NCBI RefSeq assembly: GCF_014655295.1 | Contig: NZ_BNBI01000007.1 | Location: 124,001 to 188,000, forward strand | Origin: Streptomyces fumanus | GTDB taxonomy: Bacteria > Actinomycetota > Actinomycetes > Streptomycetales > Streptomycetaceae | Reading direction: 5' to 3' | Length of the DNA stretch: 64,000 bases | In this document: positions 42,924 to 51,149 of the stretch, piece by piece | Layout: each line of letters begins with the position of its first letter | How positions within the stretch are numbered: position 1 is the first letter of the stretch | The notes under the pieces: generated by a model | Told to the model about the DNA's origin: nothing | Seen by the model: only the letters and a program-made list of their open reading frames with translations | The model's database searches: none | Made by a program: the position numbers and the translations under genes

Positions 42924-44873
42924 CTAGGAGCGGGCCGGATACGCGGGGGACTCGCAGGAGCGGGGCCGGGCCGTCAGGTTCCCGGCCCAGAGCTGGTGGA
43001 CCAGGAGGGCCCACAGCTTGCGGGAGGTGTCCCGCCGGCCGCCGAGGTGGTCGTCGACCAGCAGGCGCACCGCCCCGGTGTCGAACACACCGCCGCGGCG
43101 CAGCGCCGGCGCGGAGAGGGTGTCCAGCAGCAGCGGCCGCAGCTCGCCGCGGAGCAGCGCGGCCATCGGCGCGCGGAAGCCCAGCTTGGTCCTGCGGACG
43201 ACGGCCGGCGGGAGCCAGTCGGCGGCGATCCGCCGCAGCAGGAACTTGCCGGTGAACCGGCGCAGTTTCAGCCCGGTGGGCAGTGAGTTGCCGTACTCGA
43301 CCAGGTCCAGGTCGAGGAAGGGCGAGCGCAGTTCGAGGGCGCTGCGCATCCCGCCCCGGTCGGTCTTGGTGAGGATCACGTCCCGCAGGAAGTGCGCCGT
43401 CACGGCGAGCTGGCTCGACTGCACCGGGGAGAGGCCGGGCTGGTCCCGCAGGAGGCGCGCGACCTCGGCGAACGGGTCGTGCCCGGCCAGCTCGGCCCCG
43501 GCCTCCGGGGTGAGCAGACGGGGCAGCTCGCCCGGGGCGAAGGGCGCCGTCGACAGGTAGAAGCGGTGTTCCGGCGCGGCGCGCAGTCCCTTGGCCAGCA
43601 GTCCGAGGGCCGCCGCCACGGGCAGGTTGCCGGACCGGGCCGGCAGATGGCGCGCGAGCTGCCGGACCAGGGCCTCCAGCCTGGGGGCCGGCAGCACGCG
43701 CAGCGCCAGCTCGATCGCCCGCTCGGCCTGGAAGTAGCGGTACCCCAGGAGCAGTTCGTCGGCGCCGTCACCGGTCAGGGCGCCCCGCACATGGGCGCGG
43801 GCGGCCCGGCAGACCAGGCGCATCGGCAGCAGCGAGGGATCGGCCAGCGGCTCGTCGGCGTGCGCCAGTTCGGACTCCACCACGCCCGCCAGCTCCGGGC
43901 CGCCGATCCGGACGACGTGGTGCTCGGTGCCGAGGTGGCGGGCCACCGCCAGGGCGTGGCCGCTCTCGTCGAAGTCCGGGTCGGCGAACCCGGCGCTGAA
44001 GGTGGGCACCGGCTGGCCCGGCTGGAGCTGCTGGGCCACCGCGGCCACCGCGCTGGAGTCCAGCCCGCCGCTGAGCAGCACGCCCAGGCGGCGGTCGGTG
44101 CTGGTGACCCGGCGGGCCACGGCGGCCCGGAACAGCTCCTCGAACCGCCGCTCGGCCTCCCGCAGTCCGGGGCCCCGGCGCGTCCCGGTGCCGGAGGTCA
44201 GGCGGGGCCGCCAGAACTCGGTCTCCCGCAGCCGCCCGCGCTCATGGGCGACCCAGCTTCCCGGGCGTACCTTGCGCACCCCCCGCACGGCCGAGGCGGG
44301 AGCGCAGAACGCCTGGAACACCAGGTAGTCGGCGAGCGCCCCGAGGTCGGGGTCGCGGGGCGCGGCGGGGTGCCGCAGCAGGGCGGTGAGTTCGGAGGCG
44401 AAGGCGATGCCGTCCGGTACCCGGGTGTAGTAGAGGGGCTTCTTGCCCATCGGGTCGCGGGCCAGCACGGTGGTGCCGGTGCGGGCGTCGTGCAGGGCGA
44501 AGGCGAACATGCCCCGCAGCCGGTCGAACATCCCCGTGCCCCGCAGCTCGTACAGCTCCACCAGCACCTCGGTGTCGCTGCCGGTGCGCAGCGCGACCCC
44601 GGCGGCCCGCAGTTCGGCGCGCAGGTCGGCGTGGTTGTAGATCTCGCCGTTGAACACCAGGGCGGTCGCGCCGGACGCGGAGACGAACGGCTGCGTGCCG
44701 TGGTCGGGGTCGGTGAAGGTGAGGGCGCAGTGCGCGAGGGTGACGCCCCGGTGGTGCAGCCGGCCCGAGCCGTCGGGGCCGCGGTGCGCCACGGCGGCGA
44801 GCATGTGCTCGGCCGTGGCCCGCGTCTCCTCCCGGCCGGCGCCGGCGTCACTGAACCCGACGAAGCCGCACAT
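42924..44873 (-). CDS. moeF5: MoeF5-like glutamine-dependent amidotransferase
   Basis: 649 residues, full asparagine synthetase B architecture. The N-terminal nucleophile Cys2 (MCGFVGFSDAG) and FNGEIYNHADLR mark the glutaminase half. GVLLSGGLDSSAVAA near residue 255 is the ATP loop and GALTGDGADELLLGY a conserved synthetase motif. MoeF5 converts the uronic acid carboxyl of the F ring to a carboxamide using glutamine. The gene starts five bases after moeE5. Unlike moeH5 here, it keeps its catalytic Cys. Confidence 0.92.
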   Translation of the reverse strand: MCGFVGFSDAGAGREETRATAEHMLAAVAHRGPDGSGRLHHRGVTLAHCALTFTDPDHGTQPFVSASGATALVFNGEIYNHADLRAELRAAGVALRTGSDTEVLVELYELRGTGMFDRLRGMFAFALHDARTGTTVLARDPMGKKPLYYTRVPDGIAFASELTALLRHPAAPRDPDLGALADYLVFQAFCAPASAVRGVRKVRPGSWVAHERGRLRETEFWRPRLTSGTGTRRGPGLREAERRFEELFRAAVARRVTSTDRRLGVLLSGGLDSSAVAAVAQQLQPGQPVPTFSAGFADPDFDESGHALAVARHLGTEHHVVRIGGPELAGVVESELAHADEPLADPSLLPMRLVCRAARAHVRGALTGDGADELLLGYRYFQAERAIELALRVLPAPRLEALVRQLARHLPARSGNLPVAAALGLLAKGLRAAPEHRFYLSTAPFAPGELPRLLTPEAGAELAGHDPFAEVARLLRDQPGLSPVQSSQLAVTAHFLRDVILTKTDRGGMRSALELRSPFLDLDLVEYGNSLPTGLKLRRFTGKFLLRRIAADWLPPAVVRRTKLGFRAPMAALLRGELRPLLLDTLSAPALRRGGVFDTGAVRLLVDDHLGGRRDTSRKLWALLVHQLWAGNLTARPRSCESPAYPARS

Positions 44874-44878
44874 GCCGG

Positions 44879-45901
44879 CTACCGTCGCGGCGCGGACGCC
44901 GTGGACCCGCCGACCGCGACGGCGTCCTGGGCCTCGCGGGCCAGGGACCGCCGGGTCGCCTCGATCTGGGTGGCGAGTCCCTCGCGCAGCCCGGTCCGGG
45001 CGGTGAAGCCCAGCACCCGGGCCGCCCGCCGGACATCGGCGGTGGTGGAGCGGACGTCGCCGATGCGGGGCGCGCCGTAGGAGGTGCAGGGGCGCGATCC
45101 GGTCAGCTCGGCGGTCATCGACACCACTTCGTTGACCGAGACGGCGCTGCCGGTGCCGATGTTCAGCACCGTGCTGCCCCGGTCCCGGACCGCCGCGGCC
45201 AGCACCAGCGCGCGCACCACGTCGGACACGTGGGTGAAGTCCCGGAGCTGGGTGCCGTCGCCGTAGATCTCCACGGGCTCGTGGCGCAGCGTCGACCGGA
45301 TCAGGCGGGAGATGAACATGTCCGCACGCTGCCCGGGGCCGTAGACGGTGAAGAACCGCAGGGCGCCGACGGACAGTTCGGCGTCGCCCCGGGCGGCGAA
45401 GGCCAGGGCCAGCCGCTCCGCGGCGAGCTTGGTGACCCCGTAGGGGGAGAGCGGGCGCGGCAGGTCGTCCTCGCTCATCGGGCCGTCCGCGCCGCCGTAC
45501 ACGCTGGACGAGGAGGCGACCACCACGCGGGCCACCCCGGCCTGGACGCAGGCGTCCAGCAGCCGCTGGGTGGCCAGTACGTTGCACTGGAGGTACTCGG
45601 GGAATTGGGTCCACGACGGGCGGACCCCGGGTAATGCGGCCAGGTGGAACACCGTCGAGGTGTTTTCCAGACAATCCGCCAGCGGCAGTGAGTTGAGATC
45701 ACCGCGTATCGTCCGGAGGGAACCGGAAAGGCCCGGTGACCGCCGCTCCGGATGATCCGGAAAGGGCCTGCGGTCCAACGCCACGACGTTTCTTCCGGAA
45801 CTCCGTAATTCCGTCACGAGATGAGATCCGATGAAACCGGCCGCACCGGTGACCAGGACGTCGCCGTCCATCGGGTCCGTTCCGCGTATGTCGCTCGACA
45901 C
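44879..45901 (-). CDS. moeE5: MoeE5-like UDP-uronate 4-epimerase
   Basis: 340 residues, extended SDR: VTGAAGFIGSH (NAD motif), VVASSSSVYGG, and YGVTK (catalytic Tyr-x3-Lys). MoeE5 supplies UDP-galacturonic acid from UDP-glucuronic acid. The start is GTG at 45901 after AAGGGGG; an internal ATG ten codons on is an alternative. Codon 90 is TTA (45632-45634, in AALPG), the second bldA-dependent codon of the cluster. First gene of the leftward operon E5-F5-GT1-H5-K5-GT4-M5, so the TTA could gate the whole unit. Confidence 0.9.
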   Translation of the reverse strand: MSSDIRGTDPMDGDVLVTGAAGFIGSHLVTELRSSGRNVVALDRRPFPDHPERRSPGLSGSLRTIRGDLNSLPLADCLENTSTVFHLAALPGVRPSWTQFPEYLQCNVLATQRLLDACVQAGVARVVVASSSSVYGGADGPMSEDDLPRPLSPYGVTKLAAERLALAFAARGDAELSVGALRFFTVYGPGQRADMFISRLIRSTLRHEPVEIYGDGTQLRDFTHVSDVVRALVLAAAVRDRGSTVLNIGTGSAVSVNEVVSMTAELTGSRPCTSYGAPRIGDVRSTTADVRRAARVLGFTARTGLREGLATQIEATRRSLAREAQDAVAVGGSTASAPRR

Positions 45902-46252
45902 GAATCCCCCTTGTTTCGCTCAGATGAGACTGATCAAGGCGGTGCTGGGCGGTGCAGTCGGTGCACGTACGCGTGGCTGCCTCCGGATCGACCGGACCGA
46001 CCGCGCAACCGCTCGTCACGCCCGTGTCCGTGCGACGGGGGAGAGTGCGGCTGACCAGGATTTCGGCGTCGGGAAACGTATGTCCGGACCGAGAGACCTG
46101 GGGAGTGTAACAGCACGCGTCAATCACGAGCAATAGGAGGATACAAGGTCCCCCGGGAAGGGGCGGAAATCGGCATTACCGTGTCATTCACAGGGGGCCG
46201 TAGCGGACTTTATGCTGGCCGTTCGCCGCCGGGCGAATGGGGGAGGGACACC
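45902..46252. promoter_or_regulatory. Divergent control region, moeE5 / moeD5
   Basis: This 351-base gap feeds the two largest operons. TTCACA (46187-46192) and TATGCT (46211-46216) with an 18-base spacer form a plausible housekeeping-sigma promoter for moeD5, about 30 bases before the GTG. For moeE5 I can only note the AAGGGGG ribosome site. Frames crossing this gap are not coding. Confidence 0.5.
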
Positions 46253-47989
46253 GTGGCAGGCAGTCCGTTGCGGCAGCTTTCCGTGCTCGTCCGCTACCTG
46301 CGCGGCGAGCGGACCGCCATGACGCTGCTGGCCGTACTGGTCCCCGCCGGGATCACCCTCCAGCTCGTGGCGCCCTACCTGCTGCGCGCCTTCGTCGACG
46401 GCACGCTCTCGGGCGGCTCCGGCGGCGCGCTGACGGGCCTCGCCGCCTGGTCCCTGGCCGCCGCCCTGGGCGTCCTGGTGGTCACCACGGCCACCGAGGC
46501 GCTGTCCTCGCAACTGGCCTGGCGCAGCACCGACCGGCTCCGCGCGGACCTGGTCGCGCACTGCCTGAGCCGGCCGCCGGAGTTCTACCGCGGGCATCCC
46601 CCCGGTGAGCTGGTCGAGCGGATGGACGGCGATGTCACCCGGCTCGCCGCGGTGATGTCGGCGCTGCTGCTGGAACTGCTGGCGCAGGCGCTGCTGATCG
46701 CCGGCATCCTCGCCGCCCTGTTCCGGCTGGAGTGGCGGCTGGCCCTGGTCTTCGCCCCGTTCGCGGCCGGCACCCTGGTGCTGCTGCGGGCCCTGGTGGG
46801 CCACGCCATGCCCTACGTCACCGCGCGGCAGCGGGCGGCGGCCGACCTCCAGGGCTTCCTGGAGGAGCGCCTCGCGGCCGCCGAGGACCTGCGCGTCAAC
46901 GGGGCCGCGCGGTACACGCTGCGCGAACTCGGCCGGCGCCAGGACGACCTGTACCGCAGGGCCCGCCAGGCCGCCCGCGCCTCGGCCCGCTGGCCCGCCA
47001 CCGTGCAGAGCCTGTCCGCCGCCGGTGTCGTCCTCGCCCTGGCGGTCAGCGCCTGGCTGCACGCCCGCGGCCAGCTCTCCACCGGCACGGCCTTCGCCGC
47101 CCTGTCCTACGCCATGCTGCTGCGCCGCCCCCTGCTGGCGGTCACCACCCGCTTCCGCGACCTGGAGGACGCCGCCGCCGGCGTCCACCGGCTGAAGGAC
47201 CTGCTGGACCACCCGGCGGCGCCCCGCACCGGCGACCGGACCCTGCCGCCCGGGCGGCCCGGCGTCCGCTTCGACCGGGTCTCCTTCTGCTACGACCCCG
47301 GCGAACCGGTGCTGCGGGACGTCTCCTTCACCCTGCGCCCCGGTGAACGCCTCGGCGTGGTGGGCCGCACCGGATGCGGCAAGTCCACCGTGGTGAGGCT
47401 GCTGTTCGGGCTGCACCGGCCGGGGAGCGGCACGGTGTCGGCCGGCGGGGTGGACGTGGCCGAACTCGACCCGCGGGCGCTGCGCGGCCGGGTCGCGCTG
47501 GTCACGCAGGAGGTGCACGTCTTCCACGCCGCGCTCCGCGACAACCTCACCTTCTTCGACTCCGCCGTCCCCGACGACCGGCTGCGCGCCGCGCTGGGCG
47601 AGGCGGGCCTCGGCCCCTGGCTGCGCTCCCTGCCCGACGGCCTGGACACCCTGCTCGGGGCGGGCGCCCGCGGCATGTCCGCGGGCGAGGAGCAGCAGCT
47701 CGCGCTGGCCCGGGTGTTCCTGCGCGACCCGGGACTGGTCCTGCTGGACGAGCCGACCGCCCGGCTGGACCCGTACAGCGAGCGGCTGCTGGTGCCCGCG
47801 CTGGAGCGGCTCCTGGCCGGCCGGACCGCCGTCGTGGTCGAGCACCGCCCGCACCTGCTGCGCACCGCCGACCGGATCCTGGTGCTGGAGGACGGCAAGG
47901 TCGTCGAGGAGGGCGAGCGGACCGTGCTCGCCGCCGACCCCGCGTCGCACTTCCGCGAGCTGCTGCGCACCGCGGGGGCCGCCCGGTGA
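46253..47989 (+). CDS. moeD5: MoeD5-like ABC transporter (fused TMD-NBD)
   Basis: 578 residues: five to six membrane helices in the first 300, then an ATPase domain with Walker A VGRTGCGKST, signature MSAGEEQQLALAR and Walker B LVLLDEPT. The signature departs from LSGGQ, while Walker B keeps the catalytic Glu. GTG at 46253 follows GGGAGGGA; the frame opens earlier (46181) but lacks a site. It is coupled to the next gene and probably forms a heterodimer with it for product export. Confidence 0.9.
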   Translation: MAGSPLRQLSVLVRYLRGERTAMTLLAVLVPAGITLQLVAPYLLRAFVDGTLSGGSGGALTGLAAWSLAAALGVLVVTTATEALSSQLAWRSTDRLRADLVAHCLSRPPEFYRGHPPGELVERMDGDVTRLAAVMSALLLELLAQALLIAGILAALFRLEWRLALVFAPFAAGTLVLLRALVGHAMPYVTARQRAAADLQGFLEERLAAAEDLRVNGAARYTLRELGRRQDDLYRRARQAARASARWPATVQSLSAAGVVLALAVSAWLHARGQLSTGTAFAALSYAMLLRRPLLAVTTRFRDLEDAAAGVHRLKDLLDHPAAPRTGDRTLPPGRPGVRFDRVSFCYDPGEPVLRDVSFTLRPGERLGVVGRTGCGKSTVVRLLFGLHRPGSGTVSAGGVDVAELDPRALRGRVALVTQEVHVFHAALRDNLTFFDSAVPDDRLRAALGEAGLGPWLRSLPDGLDTLLGAGARGMSAGEEQQLALARVFLRDPGLVLLDEPTARLDPYSERLLVPALERLLAGRTAVVVEHRPHLLRTADRILVLEDGKVVEEGERTVLAADPASHFRELLRTAGAAR

Positions 47990-49803
47990 GGGACGGGGAG
48001 CGGCGGTCGGTGCCGGGGCGGCTCGGGGCCGTGCTGCGCGGCTCCGCCCGCGCCTACTGGACCCTCACCGGGCTCTGGGTCCTGCTGCGGCTGGGCACCC
48101 TCGCGGTGGGGCTGCTGTTCCAGCGGCTGTTCGACGCCCTCGGCGCGGACGGCGGCGCCTGGCTGGTGATCGCGCTGGTGGCCGGGATCGAGGCGGGGCG
48201 GCTGGTCGTCCAGTTCGGCGTCATCGTCAACAGGCTGGAGCCGCGGGTCCAGTACGGCACCACCGCCCGGTTGCGGCAGGCCCTGCTCGGCTCGGCGCTG
48301 CGCGGTCCGGAGGTGACCGCCCGCACCACGCCCGGCGAGTCGCTGCGCACGGTGGGCGAGGACGTCGACGAGACCGGGTTCTTCGTCGCCTGGGCGCCGA
48401 CCAACCTGGCCCACTGGCTGTTCGTCGGCGCGTCGGTCACGGTGATGGCACGCGTCGACGCCGTGGTCACCGGCGCCCTGCTCGCCCTCCTGGTCCTGCT
48501 GACGCTGGTCACCGCGCTGACCCACAGCCGGTTCCTGCGCTACCGCCGCGCCACCCGGGCCGCGTCCGGCGAGGTGGCGGGGGCCCTGCGGGAGATGGTG
48601 GGCGCCGTCGGCGCGGTGCAGGCCGCCGCCGCCGAGGGACGGGTCGCCGCGCACGTCGGCCGGCTGAACGGCGTCCGGGCCCGGGCCGCCGTACGGGAGG
48701 AGCTGTACGCCGTGGTGCAGCGCACGGTGATCGGCAACGCGGCCCCGATCGGCGTCGCGCTGGTCCTCCTGCTGGTCGCGGGCCGGGCGGACGAGGGGGC
48801 CTTCGGCGTCGGCGACCTCGCGCTGTTCGCCTTCTACCTGCAGGTGCTCACCGAGGCCCTCGGGTCGATCGGCATGCTGTCGGTACGGCTGCAACGGGTC
48901 TCCGTGGCGCTGGGACGGATCACCGGCTTCCTCGGCGGCCGGCTGCGGTGGTCCCTGGAGCGGTCGGGCCGGCCCCCCGCGCCCGAGGCGGACGGCAGCC
49001 CCCGGCCCGCCCCGCCCCCGGCACCCGCACGGGTACCGCCCCTGCGGGAGCTGACCGTCCGTGGCCTGACGGCCCGTCACCCCGGCTCCCCGCACGGCAT
49101 AGCCGACGTGGACCTGGTGGTGGAGCGGCACACCGTCACCGTGGTCACCGGCCGGGTCGGCGCCGGCAAGAGCACCCTGGTGCGGGCCGTGCTCGGACTG
49201 CTGCCGCGCGACGGAGGCACCCTGCTGTGGAACGGCGAACCCGTCGCCGACCCCGCGTCCTTCCTGGTGGCGCCCCGCTGCGGGTACACGCCGCAGGTGC
49301 CGAGGCTGTTCAGCGGGACGGTCCGGGAGAACGTCCTGCTGGGCCGCGACGACGCGGCCTTCGAGGAGGCGGTCCGCCTCGCCGTGATGGAGCCCGACCT
49401 GGCGGCGATGCGGGACGGTGCGGACACCGTGGTGGGCCCGCGCGGCCTGCGCCTGTCGGGCGGGCAGATCCAGCGCGCCGCGCTCGCCCGGATGCTGGCG
49501 GGCGCACCCGAACTGCTGGTGCTGGACGACGTGTCGAGCGCCCTGGACCCAGGGACCGAGCGCCTGCTGTGGGAGAGGCTGCTGAGCGGGACGCGGACCG
49601 TGCTCGCGGTCTCCCACCGGCCGGCGGTGCTGCGCGCGGCCGACCGCGTGGTGGTGCTCGTGGACGGACGGGTGGAGGCGTCGGGCACCTTCGACGAGGT
49701 CAGGGCGGCCTCCGCCGAGCTGGACCGGATCCTGACCGGAACGGCGCGGGCGGACGGGACCGGGACTCCCGGGCCCACCGCACCCGGCCCGCCCGGGCGC
49801 TGA
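47986..49803 (+). CDS. moeJ5: MoeJ5-like ABC transporter (fused TMD-NBD)
   Basis: 605 residues, same TMD-NBD layout. Walker A is VTGRVGAGKST, signature LSGGQIQRAALAR is intact, and Walker B reads LLVLDDVSS, with Asp where the catalytic Glu normally stands. The start overlaps the moeD5 stop (GTGA). Together with the weak signature of MoeD5 this places one degenerate and one working ATP site in the dimer, as in other heterodimeric exporters. Confidence 0.9.
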   Translation: MRDGERRSVPGRLGAVLRGSARAYWTLTGLWVLLRLGTLAVGLLFQRLFDALGADGGAWLVIALVAGIEAGRLVVQFGVIVNRLEPRVQYGTTARLRQALLGSALRGPEVTARTTPGESLRTVGEDVDETGFFVAWAPTNLAHWLFVGASVTVMARVDAVVTGALLALLVLLTLVTALTHSRFLRYRRATRAASGEVAGALREMVGAVGAVQAAAAEGRVAAHVGRLNGVRARAAVREELYAVVQRTVIGNAAPIGVALVLLLVAGRADEGAFGVGDLALFAFYLQVLTEALGSIGMLSVRLQRVSVALGRITGFLGGRLRWSLERSGRPPAPEADGSPRPAPPPAPARVPPLRELTVRGLTARHPGSPHGIADVDLVVERHTVTVVTGRVGAGKSTLVRAVLGLLPRDGGTLLWNGEPVADPASFLVAPRCGYTPQVPRLFSGTVRENVLLGRDDAAFEEAVRLAVMEPDLAAMRDGADTVVGPRGLRLSGGQIQRAALARMLAGAPELLVLDDVSSALDPGTERLLWERLLSGTRTVLAVSHRPAVLRAADRVVVLVDGRVEASGTFDEVRAASAELDRILTGTARADGTGTPGPTAPGPPGR

Positions 49804-49816
49804 GCTCCCCGGGGCC

Positions 49817-51019
49817 TCAGCCCCGCCGGGCCGCCCCCAGCTCGGACCAGATGCCGTCCAGGGCGTCCACGAACCGGCGGATCTCCCCGGGCTCGTGCAC
49901 CGCCGAGGGCGCGACCCGCAGGATCTCCTCACCCACCGGGACACTGGGCGCGTCGATGGCCTGGACGTACGCGCCGTGCCGGGCCAGCAGCAGGGCCGAC
50001 ATCCGCCGGCACAACCGGTCCTCGCCGACCAGCACGGGCACGATGTGGGACTCGTCCGACAGCACCGGGATGCCGCGCTCCCGCAGCAGACCGTGCATCA
50101 GCCGGGCGTTGCGCGCCAGGCGCTCCCGCTCCGTGTCCGAGCGCCGCAGATGCCGTACCGCGGCGAGCGCGCCCGCCGCGACCGCGGGCGGCAGCGCCGT
50201 GGTGAAGATGAACGAACGGGCGTGCGTCCGTACCGCGTCCATGAGCACCGCCGGTCCCGCGACATAACCGCCGGTCATGCCGAAGGCTTTGGCGAGGGTC
50301 CCCATCACCACCGTGAACTCCGAGTCGAGCCCGGCACGGGCCGCGATGCCCGCGCCCTGCGGCCCGTACATGCCGACCGCGTGCACCTCGTCGAGGAACG
50401 TGACGGCTCCGTACCGCTTGGCCAGGCCGGCGACCTCCGCCAGGGGCGCGATGTCGCCGCGCATCGAGTGCACGGACTCCAGGACGACGAGTTTCGGCCG
50501 GTCCGGATCGACCGCGGCCAGCAACTCCTCCAGGTGTTGCCCGTCATTGTGCCGGAATATGTGCTTGCGGGCACCGCTGTGCCGTAATCCGTCGATGATG
50601 GACGCGTGGTTCGCCGAATCCGAGAACGCCTGGCAGTCGTCGATGACACCGGCGAGCACCGACAGTGATCCCTCATTGGCCGAATATCCCGAGGCGAAGA
50701 GAACGGCGTCCTCCTTGCCGTGCAGATCGGCCAACTCGCGTTCCAGATCCACATGGCAGTGGTTCGTGCCGCCGATGTTCCGGGAACCGCCTGATCCGCC
50801 GCCGTATTCGTCCACCGCGCGCTTCATCGCGTCCAGGACATCCGGATGCTGGCCCATACCCAGGTAGTCGTTGCTGCACCAGAGGGAAATCTCGCCATCC
50901 GAGGTGCTCGCCATGGGGAACCGGCCCGCCCTGCGGCCCAGTTCGAGGAATTCCCGCTTACGATCACCGGTTTCCTGGGCGAGGCGCGCGAAGAAGTCCA
51001 TGTAGACGGACGAGTCCAT
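49817..51019 (-). CDS. moeC4: 5-Aminolevulinate synthase for the C5N chromophore
   Basis: 400 residues of the alpha-oxoamine synthase family: LWCSNDYLGMGQHP, SGYSANEGSLSVLAG, DEVHAVGMYG and the PLP lysine in MGTLAKAFGMTGGY. It condenses glycine and succinyl-CoA to 5-aminolevulinate. Streptomyces make haem precursor by another route, so ALA synthase genes here usually mark synthesis of the 2-amino-3-hydroxycyclopentenone (C5N) unit, the moenomycin A ring. AAGGAG precedes the ATG at 51019. The gene is divergent from the acyl-CoA ligase gene. The moeC4 letter is from memory. Confidence 0.88.
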   Translation of the reverse strand: MDSSVYMDFFARLAQETGDRKREFLELGRRAGRFPMASTSDGEISLWCSNDYLGMGQHPDVLDAMKRAVDEYGGGSGGSRNIGGTNHCHVDLERELADLHGKEDAVLFASGYSANEGSLSVLAGVIDDCQAFSDSANHASIIDGLRHSGARKHIFRHNDGQHLEELLAAVDPDRPKLVVLESVHSMRGDIAPLAEVAGLAKRYGAVTFLDEVHAVGMYGPQGAGIAARAGLDSEFTVVMGTLAKAFGMTGGYVAGPAVLMDAVRTHARSFIFTTALPPAVAAGALAAVRHLRRSDTERERLARNARLMHGLLRERGIPVLSDESHIVPVLVGEDRLCRRMSALLLARHGAYVQAIDAPSVPVGEEILRVAPSAVHEPGEIRRFVDALDGIWSELGAARRG

Positions 51020-51149
51020 GTTCCGCTCCTTTTCGCTTCCCAACGGGTCGGGCTCATCCTAGGATCCACCGCGGACCTTGCACAGAAGTCGTCAACTGCT
51101 GCCGTACGGCCGGTAATCACCGATCACCGGAAAAGGAAGCGGAGTGGTG

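Noticed and set aside
45934..46252. Short frames between moeE5 and moeD5
   Set aside because: They overlap on both strands, lack ribosome sites and cross the candidate moeD5 promoter.
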